DNA of 12,187 nucleotides. Origin: Deltaproteobacteria bacterium (GTDB taxonomy: Bacteria; Desulfobacterota; GWC2-55-46). Below, in pieces: positions 6,906 to 12,187 of the stretch (within the stretch, counting starts at the first letter, position 1; every line of letters begins with the position of its first letter). A program made the translations under genes and the position numbers. The notes under the pieces were generated by a model. That model was given only the letters and a program-made list of their open reading frames with translations, was not told the DNA's origin and searched no databases. The DNA lies in the NCBI GenBank assembly GCA_016234955.1, contig JACRNN010000284.1:1-12187 (forward strand), given 5' to 3'.

Positions 6906-6930
6906 GGGTTCAGGTTGCAAACCTGAACCT
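6906..6930 (+). repeat. GGGTTCAGGT...ACCTGAACCT palindrome
   Basis: TTCAGGTTGCAAACCTGAA forms a near-perfect hairpin with a TGCA-type centre, in the same class as 6851-6875. Its right arm overlaps the first copy of a 16-base direct repeat (6923-6938) that recurs at 7016-7031. Confidence 0.6.
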
Positions 6931-6937
6931 GCAAGAA

Positions 6938-7011
6938 GTAGGTTGGGCTGAGGCATGAAGCCCAACAAATCAGGAACAATGTTGGGCACGAAAGACCTGT
7001 GCCCAACCTAC
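6938..7011 (+). repeat. Palindromic unit with GTAGGTTGGGC ends, flanked by 16-base direct repeats
   Basis: The unit starts GTAGGTTGGGC (6938-6948) and ends with its exact reverse complement GCCCAACCTAC (7001-7011). Inside are AGCCCAAC and a second inverted pair GTTGGGCAC (6981-6989)/GTGCCCAAC (6999-7007). The sequence CTGAACCTGCAAGAAG stands immediately on the left (6923-6938) and four bases after the right end (7016-7031). This is the architecture of a tiny non-autonomous element, though repeat recombination could give the same picture. Confidence 0.6.
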
Positions 7012-7085
7012 AAAACTGAACCTGCAAGAAGGACAAAGAGCCGGTGTTTCAACCGATACCGTAGGGGCCTGTGCCGCACCCCCCT

Positions 7086-8435
7086 CTACAGCGACCTCAA
7101 AAACTCCACGAGGTCCGTCCTCTCCTGCCTGGTGAGGCCCAGGTGGAAGAGTTCATTATAGTGGTCTACGACCGATCTCAGGTCCTGGAACCTGCCGTCA
7201 TGGTAGAACCCGCCCTTCGTCTTCGTGAAGAGCCCCTTTAACGGGGTCGTCCTGTAAAGGCGCCCATCGAAAGAGCGTGACGCGATAAAGCCGTCCGCGC
7301 CGATAGAGGAGGCCGAGTGCATGGGCCAGCCCGGCTCCGTATAGAGCGGCGGGACATGGCACTTGGCGCAGGTCGCCTTACCCTCGAACACGGCCCTGCC
7401 GCGCTCCGCCGCCGTGGCGTCGAAGTAGCCGGACGGCGGCGTCGGCACCGGCATGGCGAGCTCGAAGAAGTTGAGGGCGGCGAGCTTCGGCGTGACTACA
7501 TCGGGCGTGTTCCTCAGCGACCAGTCCCCGGTCCGGAAAGATACCGGGAACCTTTCGTCCTCGCTCAGCCTGATGTCGAAGAAGGTGCCTTTGCCCCTCA
7601 TCTGCGTGTTGACCTCATAGGCGTTCCAGTACGCGAGCGACCCCATCCCCGTATAAGAATTCAGGCCGACGCCCGCAAGCCCGAATATGGATGGTATGAG
7701 GGTAGCCCCCTTCGCGTCCGCGCCGACCCCTTTGCCGTCGTTTAAAAAACGCGGGTCGAACCTGCCGGGGCCCCAGCCCGCAAGGGTCTTTGCCACGGAG
7801 GCCGTATCAACGCCTATCCTGTCTGAGATGGCCTTGAGATTCGGCGAAAGGGATATTATCCCGCCGAAGTCGAGGTCCCTGTTTGGCCAGCCGTCAAGCC
7901 TGTTGCCGACCCCCAGGGCGTACGCGTTATCGACGGTGGAGTGGCATAGCGAGCAGTTGATGCCGATGGACTTCAAGCCCCCCTTCTCGTCAAAGAAACC
8001 CTTGAACCCGACGATAGCTCCGGTCTTCAAGAGCTCGATGGTCGTGGCCGGGTCGTCGAACTCCGGGGATGTCCCTTCCTTGAGGGTATTTAAAAGCCCG
8101 GCCCTGACCTTGACGACGTCTATCTTAAGCCCCGCGTCGAGGGCGGCCCTAAGGCTCAAACCCCGCCCCGCCCCGTTATTCTTTTCCCCGGCGATTGCCT
8201 CATGGAGCTTGAGCGCACCGCCCCAGAAGGTCTCGCTCCCGAACGTCTCGTGGCGGAACGTATCCCTGCCTTCCTCTATCATCCGCTTCGAATACGCGGC
8301 TACCGTATCCTCCAGCCTGTCATCATCCCGCGCGGCCTGCATCTGCGCCTGATTGCACCCGGTAATCATCAGAAGCGACAGCGGCATTAAAAAGACGAGC
8401 GCCTTGATCCCTCTCATACTTGAAAGATGTCCCAT
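7086..8435 (-). CDS. Dihaem cytochrome c peroxidase/MauG-like lipoprotein
   Basis: A 449-residue protein. The ATG at 8435 has GAGGGG seven bases upstream; an internal ATG at 8417 is the main alternative. Residues 8-27 form a lipoprotein signal (hydrophobic stretch, then I-T-G-C27), so it should be anchored to a membrane on the periplasmic side. Two c-type haem sites are present, CSLCH (161-165) and CAKCH (356-360). The C-terminal block with YRTTPLKGL, then GGFYHDGRF and LRSVVDHYN, is typical of the dihaem peroxidase/MauG superfamily, where members reduce peroxide or oxidise substrates through a second haem. The N-terminal part before haem 1 is longer than in classical CcpA and has no motif I can name, so a peroxidase role is probable but not proven. 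It is a single-gene unit, downstream of a long repeat-filled leader. Confidence 0.88.
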   Translation of the reverse strand: MGHLSSMRGIKALVFLMPLSLLMITGCNQAQMQAARDDDRLEDTVAAYSKRMIEEGRDTFRHETFGSETFWGGALKLHEAIAGEKNNGAGRGLSLRAALDAGLKIDVVKVRAGLLNTLKEGTSPEFDDPATTIELLKTGAIVGFKGFFDEKGGLKSIGINCSLCHSTVDNAYALGVGNRLDGWPNRDLDFGGIISLSPNLKAISDRIGVDTASVAKTLAGWGPGRFDPRFLNDGKGVGADAKGATLIPSIFGLAGVGLNSYTGMGSLAYWNAYEVNTQMRGKGTFFDIRLSEDERFPVSFRTGDWSLRNTPDVVTPKLAALNFFELAMPVPTPPSGYFDATAAERGRAVFEGKATCAKCHVPPLYTEPGWPMHSASSIGADGFIASRSFDGRLYRTTPLKGLFTKTKGGFYHDGRFQDLRSVVDHYNELFHLGLTRQERTDLVEFLRSL

Positions 8436-8465
8436 AGGCCGACCCCTCAAAGCTGTTTTTTTAGC

Positions 8466-8500
8466 GTTCTGAAACCCCAAGGGCTTCCAAGCCCGGGGAG
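8466..8500 (+). repeat. Interspersed hairpin repeat A, copy 2
   Basis: It begins GTTCTGAAACCCCAAGGGCT and ends TCCAAGCCCGGGGAG. It folds as CCCC-AA-GGGCT-TCCA-AGCCC-GGGG, a strong hairpin. It lies 31 bases upstream of the dihaem peroxidase start, within the gene's probable 5' leader. Confidence 0.7.
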
Positions 8501-8509
8501 TGATCATTG

Positions 8510-8640
8510 AAAATGCATGGCGGGCGCGAGGCCCGCGGCTCGAAGCTCCCCGCGGCTTTTCCGCGGGGAATGCGCTCGCTATGCATTTTCAAAAGACGCG
8601 CAAAGGTACTGGAGGGGCACGTCTCAGCGCCAGCGCCGTC
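8510..8640 (+). repeat. ATGCAT-ended palindromic repeat B, copy 1
   Basis: AAAATGCAT (8510-8518) pairs with ATGCATTTT (8581-8589), and the match extends inward with mismatches. Inside is a perfect hairpin CCCCGCGG-CTTTTC-CGCGGGG-type structure at 8548-8568. The right part, from CCGCGGGGAATGCGCTCGCT onward, recurs inverted at 10206-10300. This element and repeat A occupy the gene-free stretch 8436-8802 together with one promoter candidate. Confidence 0.65.
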
Positions 8641-8667
8641 CACCCGACTGAAGTGGGATTTGTTATA

Positions 8668-8695
8668 TTTGTATATATTTTTCTCTGCTTGTCAA
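8668..8695 (-). promoter_or_regulatory. Candidate promoter for the dihaem peroxidase gene
   Basis: On the minus strand a consensus TTGACA (8695-8690) is followed after 16 bases by TACAAA (8673-8668) in an AT-rich run. If used, the transcript would carry a leader of roughly 225 bases through repeats B and A before the ATG at 8435. The -35 is perfect; the -10 is fair. Confidence 0.4.
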
Positions 8696-8802
8696 GCCAT
8701 AAAAAGCCGCTCAGTCAATCCCTGCCGATCAATCGGTAATTGAAGCAGGGCAAGGTGAACCGGCTCCAGGCGTTTGCAGGCTGGCGGTGCGCGCTGTCCC
8801 GG

Positions 8803-10074
8803 CTAAAACTTCACGCCGATGAAGCTGCCGATGAGGAGGATGTTAAAAAAGATAATCACCGCGGCGCAGAGGTACATAAGCAGGTTCTCAAAGCGCCCGT
8901 TCGCGTATGCGCCCATCACCCTACTGCTCCGCGTAAGGACTATCAGCGGTATGATGGTCAGCGGCAGCTGTATGGAGAGCGCCACCTGGCTCCATATAAG
9001 GGCCGTATACGTATCGGAGAGCACGGTCATGATGAGCATCGCGGGAAGGGCCGTCAAAAGCACGCCGACGCGGAACCAGGAGGTCTGCGGGTCTTTCTCC
9101 TTGCCGAGGAACCCCGTGAAGACCGTGCCCCCCGCAAGGCACGCGGTTATGGAGGACGAGAGCCCGGCGCAGATAAGGGCCGCCGCGAAGAGAAACTCCG
9201 CCAGGTCCCCGGCAAGGGGTTTCAGCGTCTGGGCGGCCTGGGCTATGTCGCTCACCCGGACTCCGTTCCTGAAAAATACCGCGGCCGCGACGACGACCAT
9301 GGCGCAGTTTATCAGCCACCCGGCCCCCATCGCAAAGAGCGTGTCCATGAACTCATACCTCAGGAGCTGCCTCTTCCTCTCTTCGTTATCGGCACTGTAG
9401 TCCCTCTTCTGTATCACCTCTGAGTGGAGATAGATGTTGTGCGGCATGACCACGGCGCCGAGCATCCCCATCGCGATAAGTATCTTAGAGGAGTCTATCG
9501 ACGGGATGACGCTCGCCGCCGCGGCCAGCCCCCATTGAGGCTTCACGATATAGAGCTCCAGCAGGTAGCAGAAGCCGATTATGGATACGAGCGATATGAC
9601 GATATGCTCTATCTGGTCGTACTTCTGCACGGTGACAAGGACGAGGATCACGACTCCAGCTACGGCGCCGGAGTAAGCGAGCGGCAGCCCCGATATTATG
9701 GTAAGCCCTATGGCCGCCCCGAGGAACTCCGCCAGGGCGGTGGCCACGCACGCAAGCATTATGGAGCCGCCGATTATATAGTTGGACCACGAGGGGAACC
9801 ATTGCCTGCACGACTCGGCAAGGCATCTGCCGGTGACTATCCCGAGGTGCGCGGACATGTGCTGCAGGAATATGAGCATGAGGGTCGATAGGGTTATCAC
9901 CCAGAGGAGCGAGTAGTTGAATTCCGACCCCGCCGCGATGTTCGTCGCCCAGTTCCCGGGGTCGATAAACCCGACGGTCACCAGGAAACCGGGGCCCAGG
10001 TACCTCAGGAGCTCGAGGTTGAGGGTGAGCCTCGCCGACTTTTTTACCTTATAGAACGCCTCTGTCAATCCCAT
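8803..10074 (-). CDS. Nramp-family divalent metal (Mn2+/Fe2+) transporter
   Basis: A 423-residue inner-membrane protein with about eleven hydrophobic segments. The two Nramp metal-site motifs are intact: DPGN (residues 38-41, first helix) and MPHNIYLHS (210-218, sixth helix), where Asp, Asn and the Met of MPH bind Mn2+ or Fe2+. Members import metal with protons. Start: the ATG at 10074 (MGLTEAFYKV) leads straight into the conserved LRYLGPGFLVTVGFIDPGN region. A TTG at 10164 is in frame but lacks a ribosome binding site, and its extra 30 codons run through repeat A, so it is rejected. A GGAAGG lies 12 bases upstream of the chosen ATG, a long spacing. Assignment to MntH itself is not certain, so no symbol is given. 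It runs the same way as the peroxidase gene but is separated by 367 bases with its own signals. Confidence 0.92.
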   Translation of the reverse strand: MGLTEAFYKVKKSARLTLNLELLRYLGPGFLVTVGFIDPGNWATNIAAGSEFNYSLLWVITLSTLMLIFLQHMSAHLGIVTGRCLAESCRQWFPSWSNYIIGGSIMLACVATALAEFLGAAIGLTIISGLPLAYSGAVAGVVILVLVTVQKYDQIEHIVISLVSIIGFCYLLELYIVKPQWGLAAAASVIPSIDSSKILIAMGMLGAVVMPHNIYLHSEVIQKRDYSADNEERKRQLLRYEFMDTLFAMGAGWLINCAMVVVAAAVFFRNGVRVSDIAQAAQTLKPLAGDLAEFLFAAALICAGLSSSITACLAGGTVFTGFLGKEKDPQTSWFRVGVLLTALPAMLIMTVLSDTYTALIWSQVALSIQLPLTIIPLIVLTRSSRVMGAYANGRFENLLMYLCAAVIIFFNILLIGSFIGVKF

Positions 10075-10111
10075 ATGGCTGTTCGACCTTCCAGACGATT
10101 CTGTTTCTAAC

Positions 10112-10147
10112 GTTCTGAAAACCCCCTTGGGTCTTGAGCCCGGGGAG
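10112..10147 (+). repeat. Interspersed hairpin repeat A, copy 3
   Basis: It begins GTTCTGAAAACCCCCTTGGG and ends TCTTGAGCCCGGGGAG. The flanking GGTATCATT resembles the GTGATCATT after copy 2, so homology extends past the hairpin. It lies in the 5' leader of the Nramp gene, 38 bases before its ATG. Confidence 0.7.
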
Positions 10148-10205
10148 GTATCATTTGAGCGCAATGAAAAAAGGAGCTTTACCGTTTACAATATACCATA
10201 AAACG

Positions 10206-10300
10206 CGCATACGTGACCCCTTAACGTCTCCGTGTCCACGCCGGTTTTGAACATGCATAGCGAGCCCATTCCCCGCGGCAAGCCGCAAGGAATCTTCAAG
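10206..10300 (-). repeat. ATGCAT-containing repeat B, copy 2 (partial, inverted)
   Basis: Read on the minus strand, GCCGCGGGGAATGGGCTCGC, TATGCATGTTCAAAA and, after a diverged part, AGGGGTCACGT match copy 1 at 8560-8630 in the same order. The left palindromic arm of copy 1 is missing. Together with repeat A and the gcvT promoter it accounts for most of the gene-free stretch 10075-10407. Confidence 0.6.
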
Positions 10301-10346
10301 AGATAGAACGCCGCACATAAAAAACTCGCGGACAATATTTTTTTCT

Positions 10347-10375
10347 TTGACATTCTTTGACCTTTTGGTAATAAT
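10347..10375 (+). promoter_or_regulatory. Sigma70-type promoter for gcvT
   Basis: A perfect TTGACA (10347-10352), exactly 17 bases, then AATAAT (10370-10375, five of six consensus bases). Transcription would start near 10382, leaving only about 25 bases before the start codon, which holds GGAGA at 10396-10400. There is thus no room for a glycine riboswitch between this promoter and gcvT. Confidence 0.6.
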
Positions 10376-10407
10376 TCAACTGCCCTGATATTAACGGAGA
10401 ATATGAA

Positions 10408-11538
10408 TTGACTCTTATGGCCTATAACGAAGCCCCGGCGCTCAAAAGAACGCCACTGCACGATGTCCATACGGCCCTCGGGGCAAGGCTTGTGAATTTC
10501 GCCGGCTGGGGAATGCCGGTGCAGTACACCGGCGTAATAGAGGAGCACCTGAACGTGAGAAGGGCCTGCGGGCTCTTTGACGTAAGCCATATGGGGGAGA
10601 TAGAGATCTCCGGGGCGGGCGCCCACGCCCTCGTCCAGCGCCTCTTTACCAACGATATCGACCGGGTCGGCGACGGGCAGTGCCAGTACACCCTGCTATG
10701 CTATCCCCACGGCGGCGTCGTGGACGACTGCATCGTCTACCGTTACAACAAGGGCCGTTTCCTCGTATGCGTGAACGCCTCGAATACCGGCAAGGTCTTG
10801 GCGTGGATAGAGTCCCGGGCCTCTGCCCAGGGTGGCCAGGGGGGGGCGGCGCTCGTGGAGGACCTGAGCGACAACTACGCCCAGCTCGCGCTCCAGGGCC
10901 CGGCCTCGGCTGATGTGCTGAGGCCGCTGATGGATATAGAGCCGGAAGATATAGAACACTTCCACTTCGTAATGTGCGAGCTTAAAGGCGGGGTAGAAGC
11001 GCTTGTCTCCAGGACGGGGTATACGGGCGAGGACGGCTTTGAGATATATTTGGAGCCCGAACACGCCGTTGACGTATGGCAGGCGTTGATGGATTCCGGC
11101 AGGGTACACGGCATAAAGCCCGCCGGGCTCGGGGCAAGGGATACCCTTAGGCTTGAGAAGGGCTACCCGCTTTACGGCCATGAGCTGAGCGAGGATATAA
11201 CCCCGATAGAGGCCGGACTCAAAAAATACGTCAGGTTCAACAGGGACTTCATAGGGAAAGAGGCGCTTGAGAAGCAGGCGGCCTTCGGAGTCGGGAAGAC
11301 GCTCATCGGTTTTCAGATGACGGCCCCCGGGATACCGCGTGCGGGGTATGAGCTTAGCGTGGACGGGAACAAGGCCGGATGGGTCACAAGCGGCACGCTC
11401 TCCCCCTCTTTGAATGTCGGGATAGGCATGGGATACGTAGACGCGTCCGTCAAGGCCGGCGAGATGGACGTAATTATAAGGAACAGGCCGGTCAGGGCCA
11501 GGGTCGTCAAGCTCCCCTTTTACAATAGACCCTCTTGA
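10408..11538 (+). CDS. gcvT: Glycine cleavage system T protein (aminomethyltransferase)
   Basis: A 376-residue cytosolic enzyme that moves the aminomethyl carbon from lipoylated GcvH to tetrahydrofolate, giving 5,10-methylene-THF and ammonia. Diagnostic blocks: FAGWGMPVQY (31-40), LFDVSHMGE (57-64), GGVVDDCIVYR with the paired Asp near the folate site (103-112), GYTGEDGFEIY (204-214), and GLGARDTLRLEKGYPLYGHEL-like sequence at 240-260 followed by TPIEAGLK. Length and order are normal for bacterial GcvT. Start: TTG at 10408 has GGAGA seven bases upstream; the ATG at 10417 is in frame but 16 bases from that site, so TTG is preferred with moderate certainty. First gene of gcvT-gcvH-gcvPA. Confidence 0.95.
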   Translation: MTLMAYNEAPALKRTPLHDVHTALGARLVNFAGWGMPVQYTGVIEEHLNVRRACGLFDVSHMGEIEISGAGAHALVQRLFTNDIDRVGDGQCQYTLLCYPHGGVVDDCIVYRYNKGRFLVCVNASNTGKVLAWIESRASAQGGQGGAALVEDLSDNYAQLALQGPASADVLRPLMDIEPEDIEHFHFVMCELKGGVEALVSRTGYTGEDGFEIYLEPEHAVDVWQALMDSGRVHGIKPAGLGARDTLRLEKGYPLYGHELSEDITPIEAGLKKYVRFNRDFIGKEALEKQAAFGVGKTLIGFQMTAPGIPRAGYELSVDGNKAGWVTSGTLSPSLNVGIGMGYVDASVKAGEMDVIIRNRPVRARVVKLPFYNRPS

Positions 11539-11545
11539 AAAACTG

Positions 11546-11604
11546 GTTATCGGTTATCCGTTATCAGTAACCCGATAACCGTTTACCGATAACCGATAAC
11601 TTTT
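11546..11604 (+). repeat. GTTATCGGTTATC/GATAACCGATAAC inverted repeat
   Basis: GTTATCGGTTATC (11546-11558) and its perfect complement GATAACCGATAAC (11588-11600) enclose a loop that can form a smaller GTTATC/GATAAC stem. TTTT follows directly. It begins seven bases after the gcvT stop. The AT-rich stem plus T run could pause or reduce transcription into gcvH, but a simple repeat origin is equally likely. Confidence 0.65.
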
Positions 11605-11606
11605 AT

Positions 11607-11706
11607 ATGAACCCACAGGGGCTTGAAACCCCCAAGGGATGCAGAACGCCAAAAAAATGAACCCACCAGGGGCTTGAAACCCCCAGGGGATGCAGAACGC
11701 CAAAAA
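11607..11706 (+). repeat. Two 50-base tandem repeats containing inverted repeat A (copies 4 and 5)
   Basis: Unit 1 (11607-11656) and unit 2 (11657-11706) both run ATGAACCCA, AGGGGCTTGAAACCCCC, GGGATGCAGAACGCCAAAAA, with only a few differences. Read backwards, each contains GTTCTGCATCCC...GGGGGTTTCAAGCCCC, i.e. repeat A. Hence repeat A has duplicated in tandem in the gcvT-gcvH spacer. The unit has no stop-free coding character of its own. Confidence 0.75.
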
Positions 11707-11758
11707 TTTACGCGGTATCATATATATATTTTTTTCAAAGAACGAAAGGAGATATCAC

Positions 11759-12145
11759 ATGGAGTTCCCGAAGGACTTCAAATACACCAAGGAGCACGAA
11801 TGGATCAAGGTCGAGGGGAATATCGCCACCGTGGGCATAACGGATTACGCCCAGGACTCGCTCGGTGACGTGGTCTACGTCGAGTTGCCGCAGGAAGGCG
11901 GCGCGGTGACCAAGAACGAGCCTTTCGGAGTGGTGGAGTCGGTTAAGGCGGTTTCAGACCTATACTCTCCTGTAAGCGGCAACGTGACGGAGGTAAACGA
12001 CGCCATAATCGACAGCCCCGAGGCCATAAACGAGGACCCGTACGGGGACGCCTGGATGATAAAGGTGGAGATATCAAGCGCCGATGACCTCGGCGACCTG
12101 CTGAGCGCCGAGGATTACCAGAAGTTCATAGAGGAAGAGAAGTAG
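11759..12145 (+). CDS. gcvH: Glycine cleavage system H protein (lipoyl carrier)
   Basis: A 128-residue carrier whose lipoyl arm shuttles the aminomethyl group between GcvP, GcvT and the L protein. The lipoylation site is ESVKAVSD with K63; flanking GITDYAQDSLGDVVYVELP (26-44) and SPVSGNVTEVN are typical. The length is standard. The ATG at 11759 has AAAGGAG seven bases upstream; ATGs further up (around 11690) fall in the tandem repeat and are not credible. Together with gcvT before it and gcvPA five bases after its stop, it forms a glycine cleavage operon, although the 220-base repeat-filled gap from gcvT is unusual within such an operon. Confidence 0.96.
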   Translation: MEFPKDFKYTKEHEWIKVEGNIATVGITDYAQDSLGDVVYVELPQEGGAVTKNEPFGVVESVKAVSDLYSPVSGNVTEVNDAIIDSPEAINEDPYGDAWMIKVEISSADDLGDLLSAEDYQKFIEEEK

Positions 12146-12150
12146 AGTAC

Positions 12151-12187
12151 GTGCCATACATCCCGCATACTGAAAAAGATATTGAAA
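12151..12187 (+). CDS. gcvPA: Glycine dehydrogenase (decarboxylating) subunit 1, first codons only
   Basis: A GTG at 12151, five bases after the gcvH stop, opens MPYIPHTEKDIE before the window ends. MPYIPHT is the characteristic start of the N-terminal subunit of the split P protein, the PLP enzyme that decarboxylates glycine; a GcvPB gene would be expected next. A purine-rich GAGGAAGAGAAG within the end of gcvH can serve as ribosome binding site. Only 12 codons are visible, so the call rests on this short match and the operon order. Confidence 0.8.
   Translation, partial: MPYIPHTEKDIE

Noticed and set aside
8436..8507. 24-residue N-terminal extension of the dihaem lipoprotein
   Set aside because: It reads through repeat A and would displace the lipoprotein signal from the N-terminus; the ATG at 8435 has a good ribosome binding site.
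8510..8643. Small open frames across repeat B
   Set aside because: They coincide with palindromic repeat sequence, have no ribosome binding site and give no plausible protein.
8740..9891. Two consecutive plus-strand open frames opposite the Nramp gene
   Set aside because: Low-complexity, His/Arg/Gly-rich translations with no motif, antisense to a well-supported membrane transporter.
10075..10164. 30-residue N-terminal extension of the Nramp protein from a TTG
   Set aside because: No ribosome binding site, not hydrophobic or conserved-looking, and it is encoded by repeat A copy 3.
10376..10407. Glycine riboswitch upstream of gcvT
   Set aside because: The leader after the strong promoter is only about 25 bases; no paired aptamer could fit.
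10186..10626. Minus-strand open frame spanning repeat B, the gcvT promoter and the gcvT start
   Set aside because: Composed of repeat and antisense gcvT sequence; no ribosome binding site and no recognisable domain.
11607..11706. Possible CRISPR array from the tandem 50-base units
   Set aside because: The two units are nearly identical along their whole length, with no unique spacers, and only two are present.

Overview
The window looks like a bacterial chromosome segment with two compositions. From about 2100 to the right end the genes are GC-rich (a hand-counted 60-base line at 10561-10620 is 63% G+C), with frequent ATA (Ile) and AGG (Arg) codons and purine-rich ribosome binding sites. The left 1.9 kb is clearly AT-richer (1141-1200 counts to 32% G+C). 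Formate-tetrahydrofolate ligase, a glycine cleavage operon with split P protein, a dihaem c-type peroxidase lipoprotein and many small palindromic intergenic repeats suit an anaerobic or facultative bacterium of the broad Deltaproteobacteria/Nitrospirota kind. That placement is inference; there is no rRNA or marker gene to settle it.

Layout. (1) 1-129: end of an IS3-type insertion sequence with the start of its transposase. (2) 130-1916: a broken NACHT NTPase gene of the sort found in antiphage and conflict systems. The IS end falls exactly at its Walker A motif, and a likely one-base loss in a C run shifts the frame near 944-948. (3) 2115-3764, minus: a divergent formate-tetrahydrofolate ligase (fhs). 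(4) 3946-6712, plus: four accessory genes, namely a cysteine-cluster protein with a SEC-C tail, a small protein with an HQIIH motif, an exported papain-fold protein with Gly at the catalytic Cys position, and a metallo-beta-lactamase-fold hydrolase. (5) 6713-7085: nested palindromic repeats. (6) 7086-8435, minus: a dihaem cytochrome c peroxidase/MauG-like lipoprotein. (7) 8803-10074, minus: an Nramp metal transporter. (8) 10408 to the right end, plus: gcvT, gcvH and the first codons of gcvPA.

How the genes relate. Fhs (formate to 10-formyl-THF) and the Gcv system (glycine to or from methylene-THF, CO2 and ammonia) both serve folate one-carbon metabolism and are two ends of the reductive glycine route. 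They are 6.6 kb apart on opposite strands and folD/fchA is not here, so the pathway is suggested, not shown. The peroxidase and the metal transporter could both serve oxidative-stress defence, but they are separate transcription units.

Besides genes, the window is rich in small interspersed repeats. One hairpin-forming family built on GTTCTG...CCC...GGG...AAGCCC occurs five times, mostly just upstream of genes. A second, ATGCAT-ended element occurs twice. The strongest points for follow-up are the IS junction in the NACHT P-loop, the two proteins with altered catalytic motifs, the divergent Fhs, and the repeat family. No complete, clearly new system is visible; the NACHT gene is the only defence-like locus and it is inactivated as sequenced.
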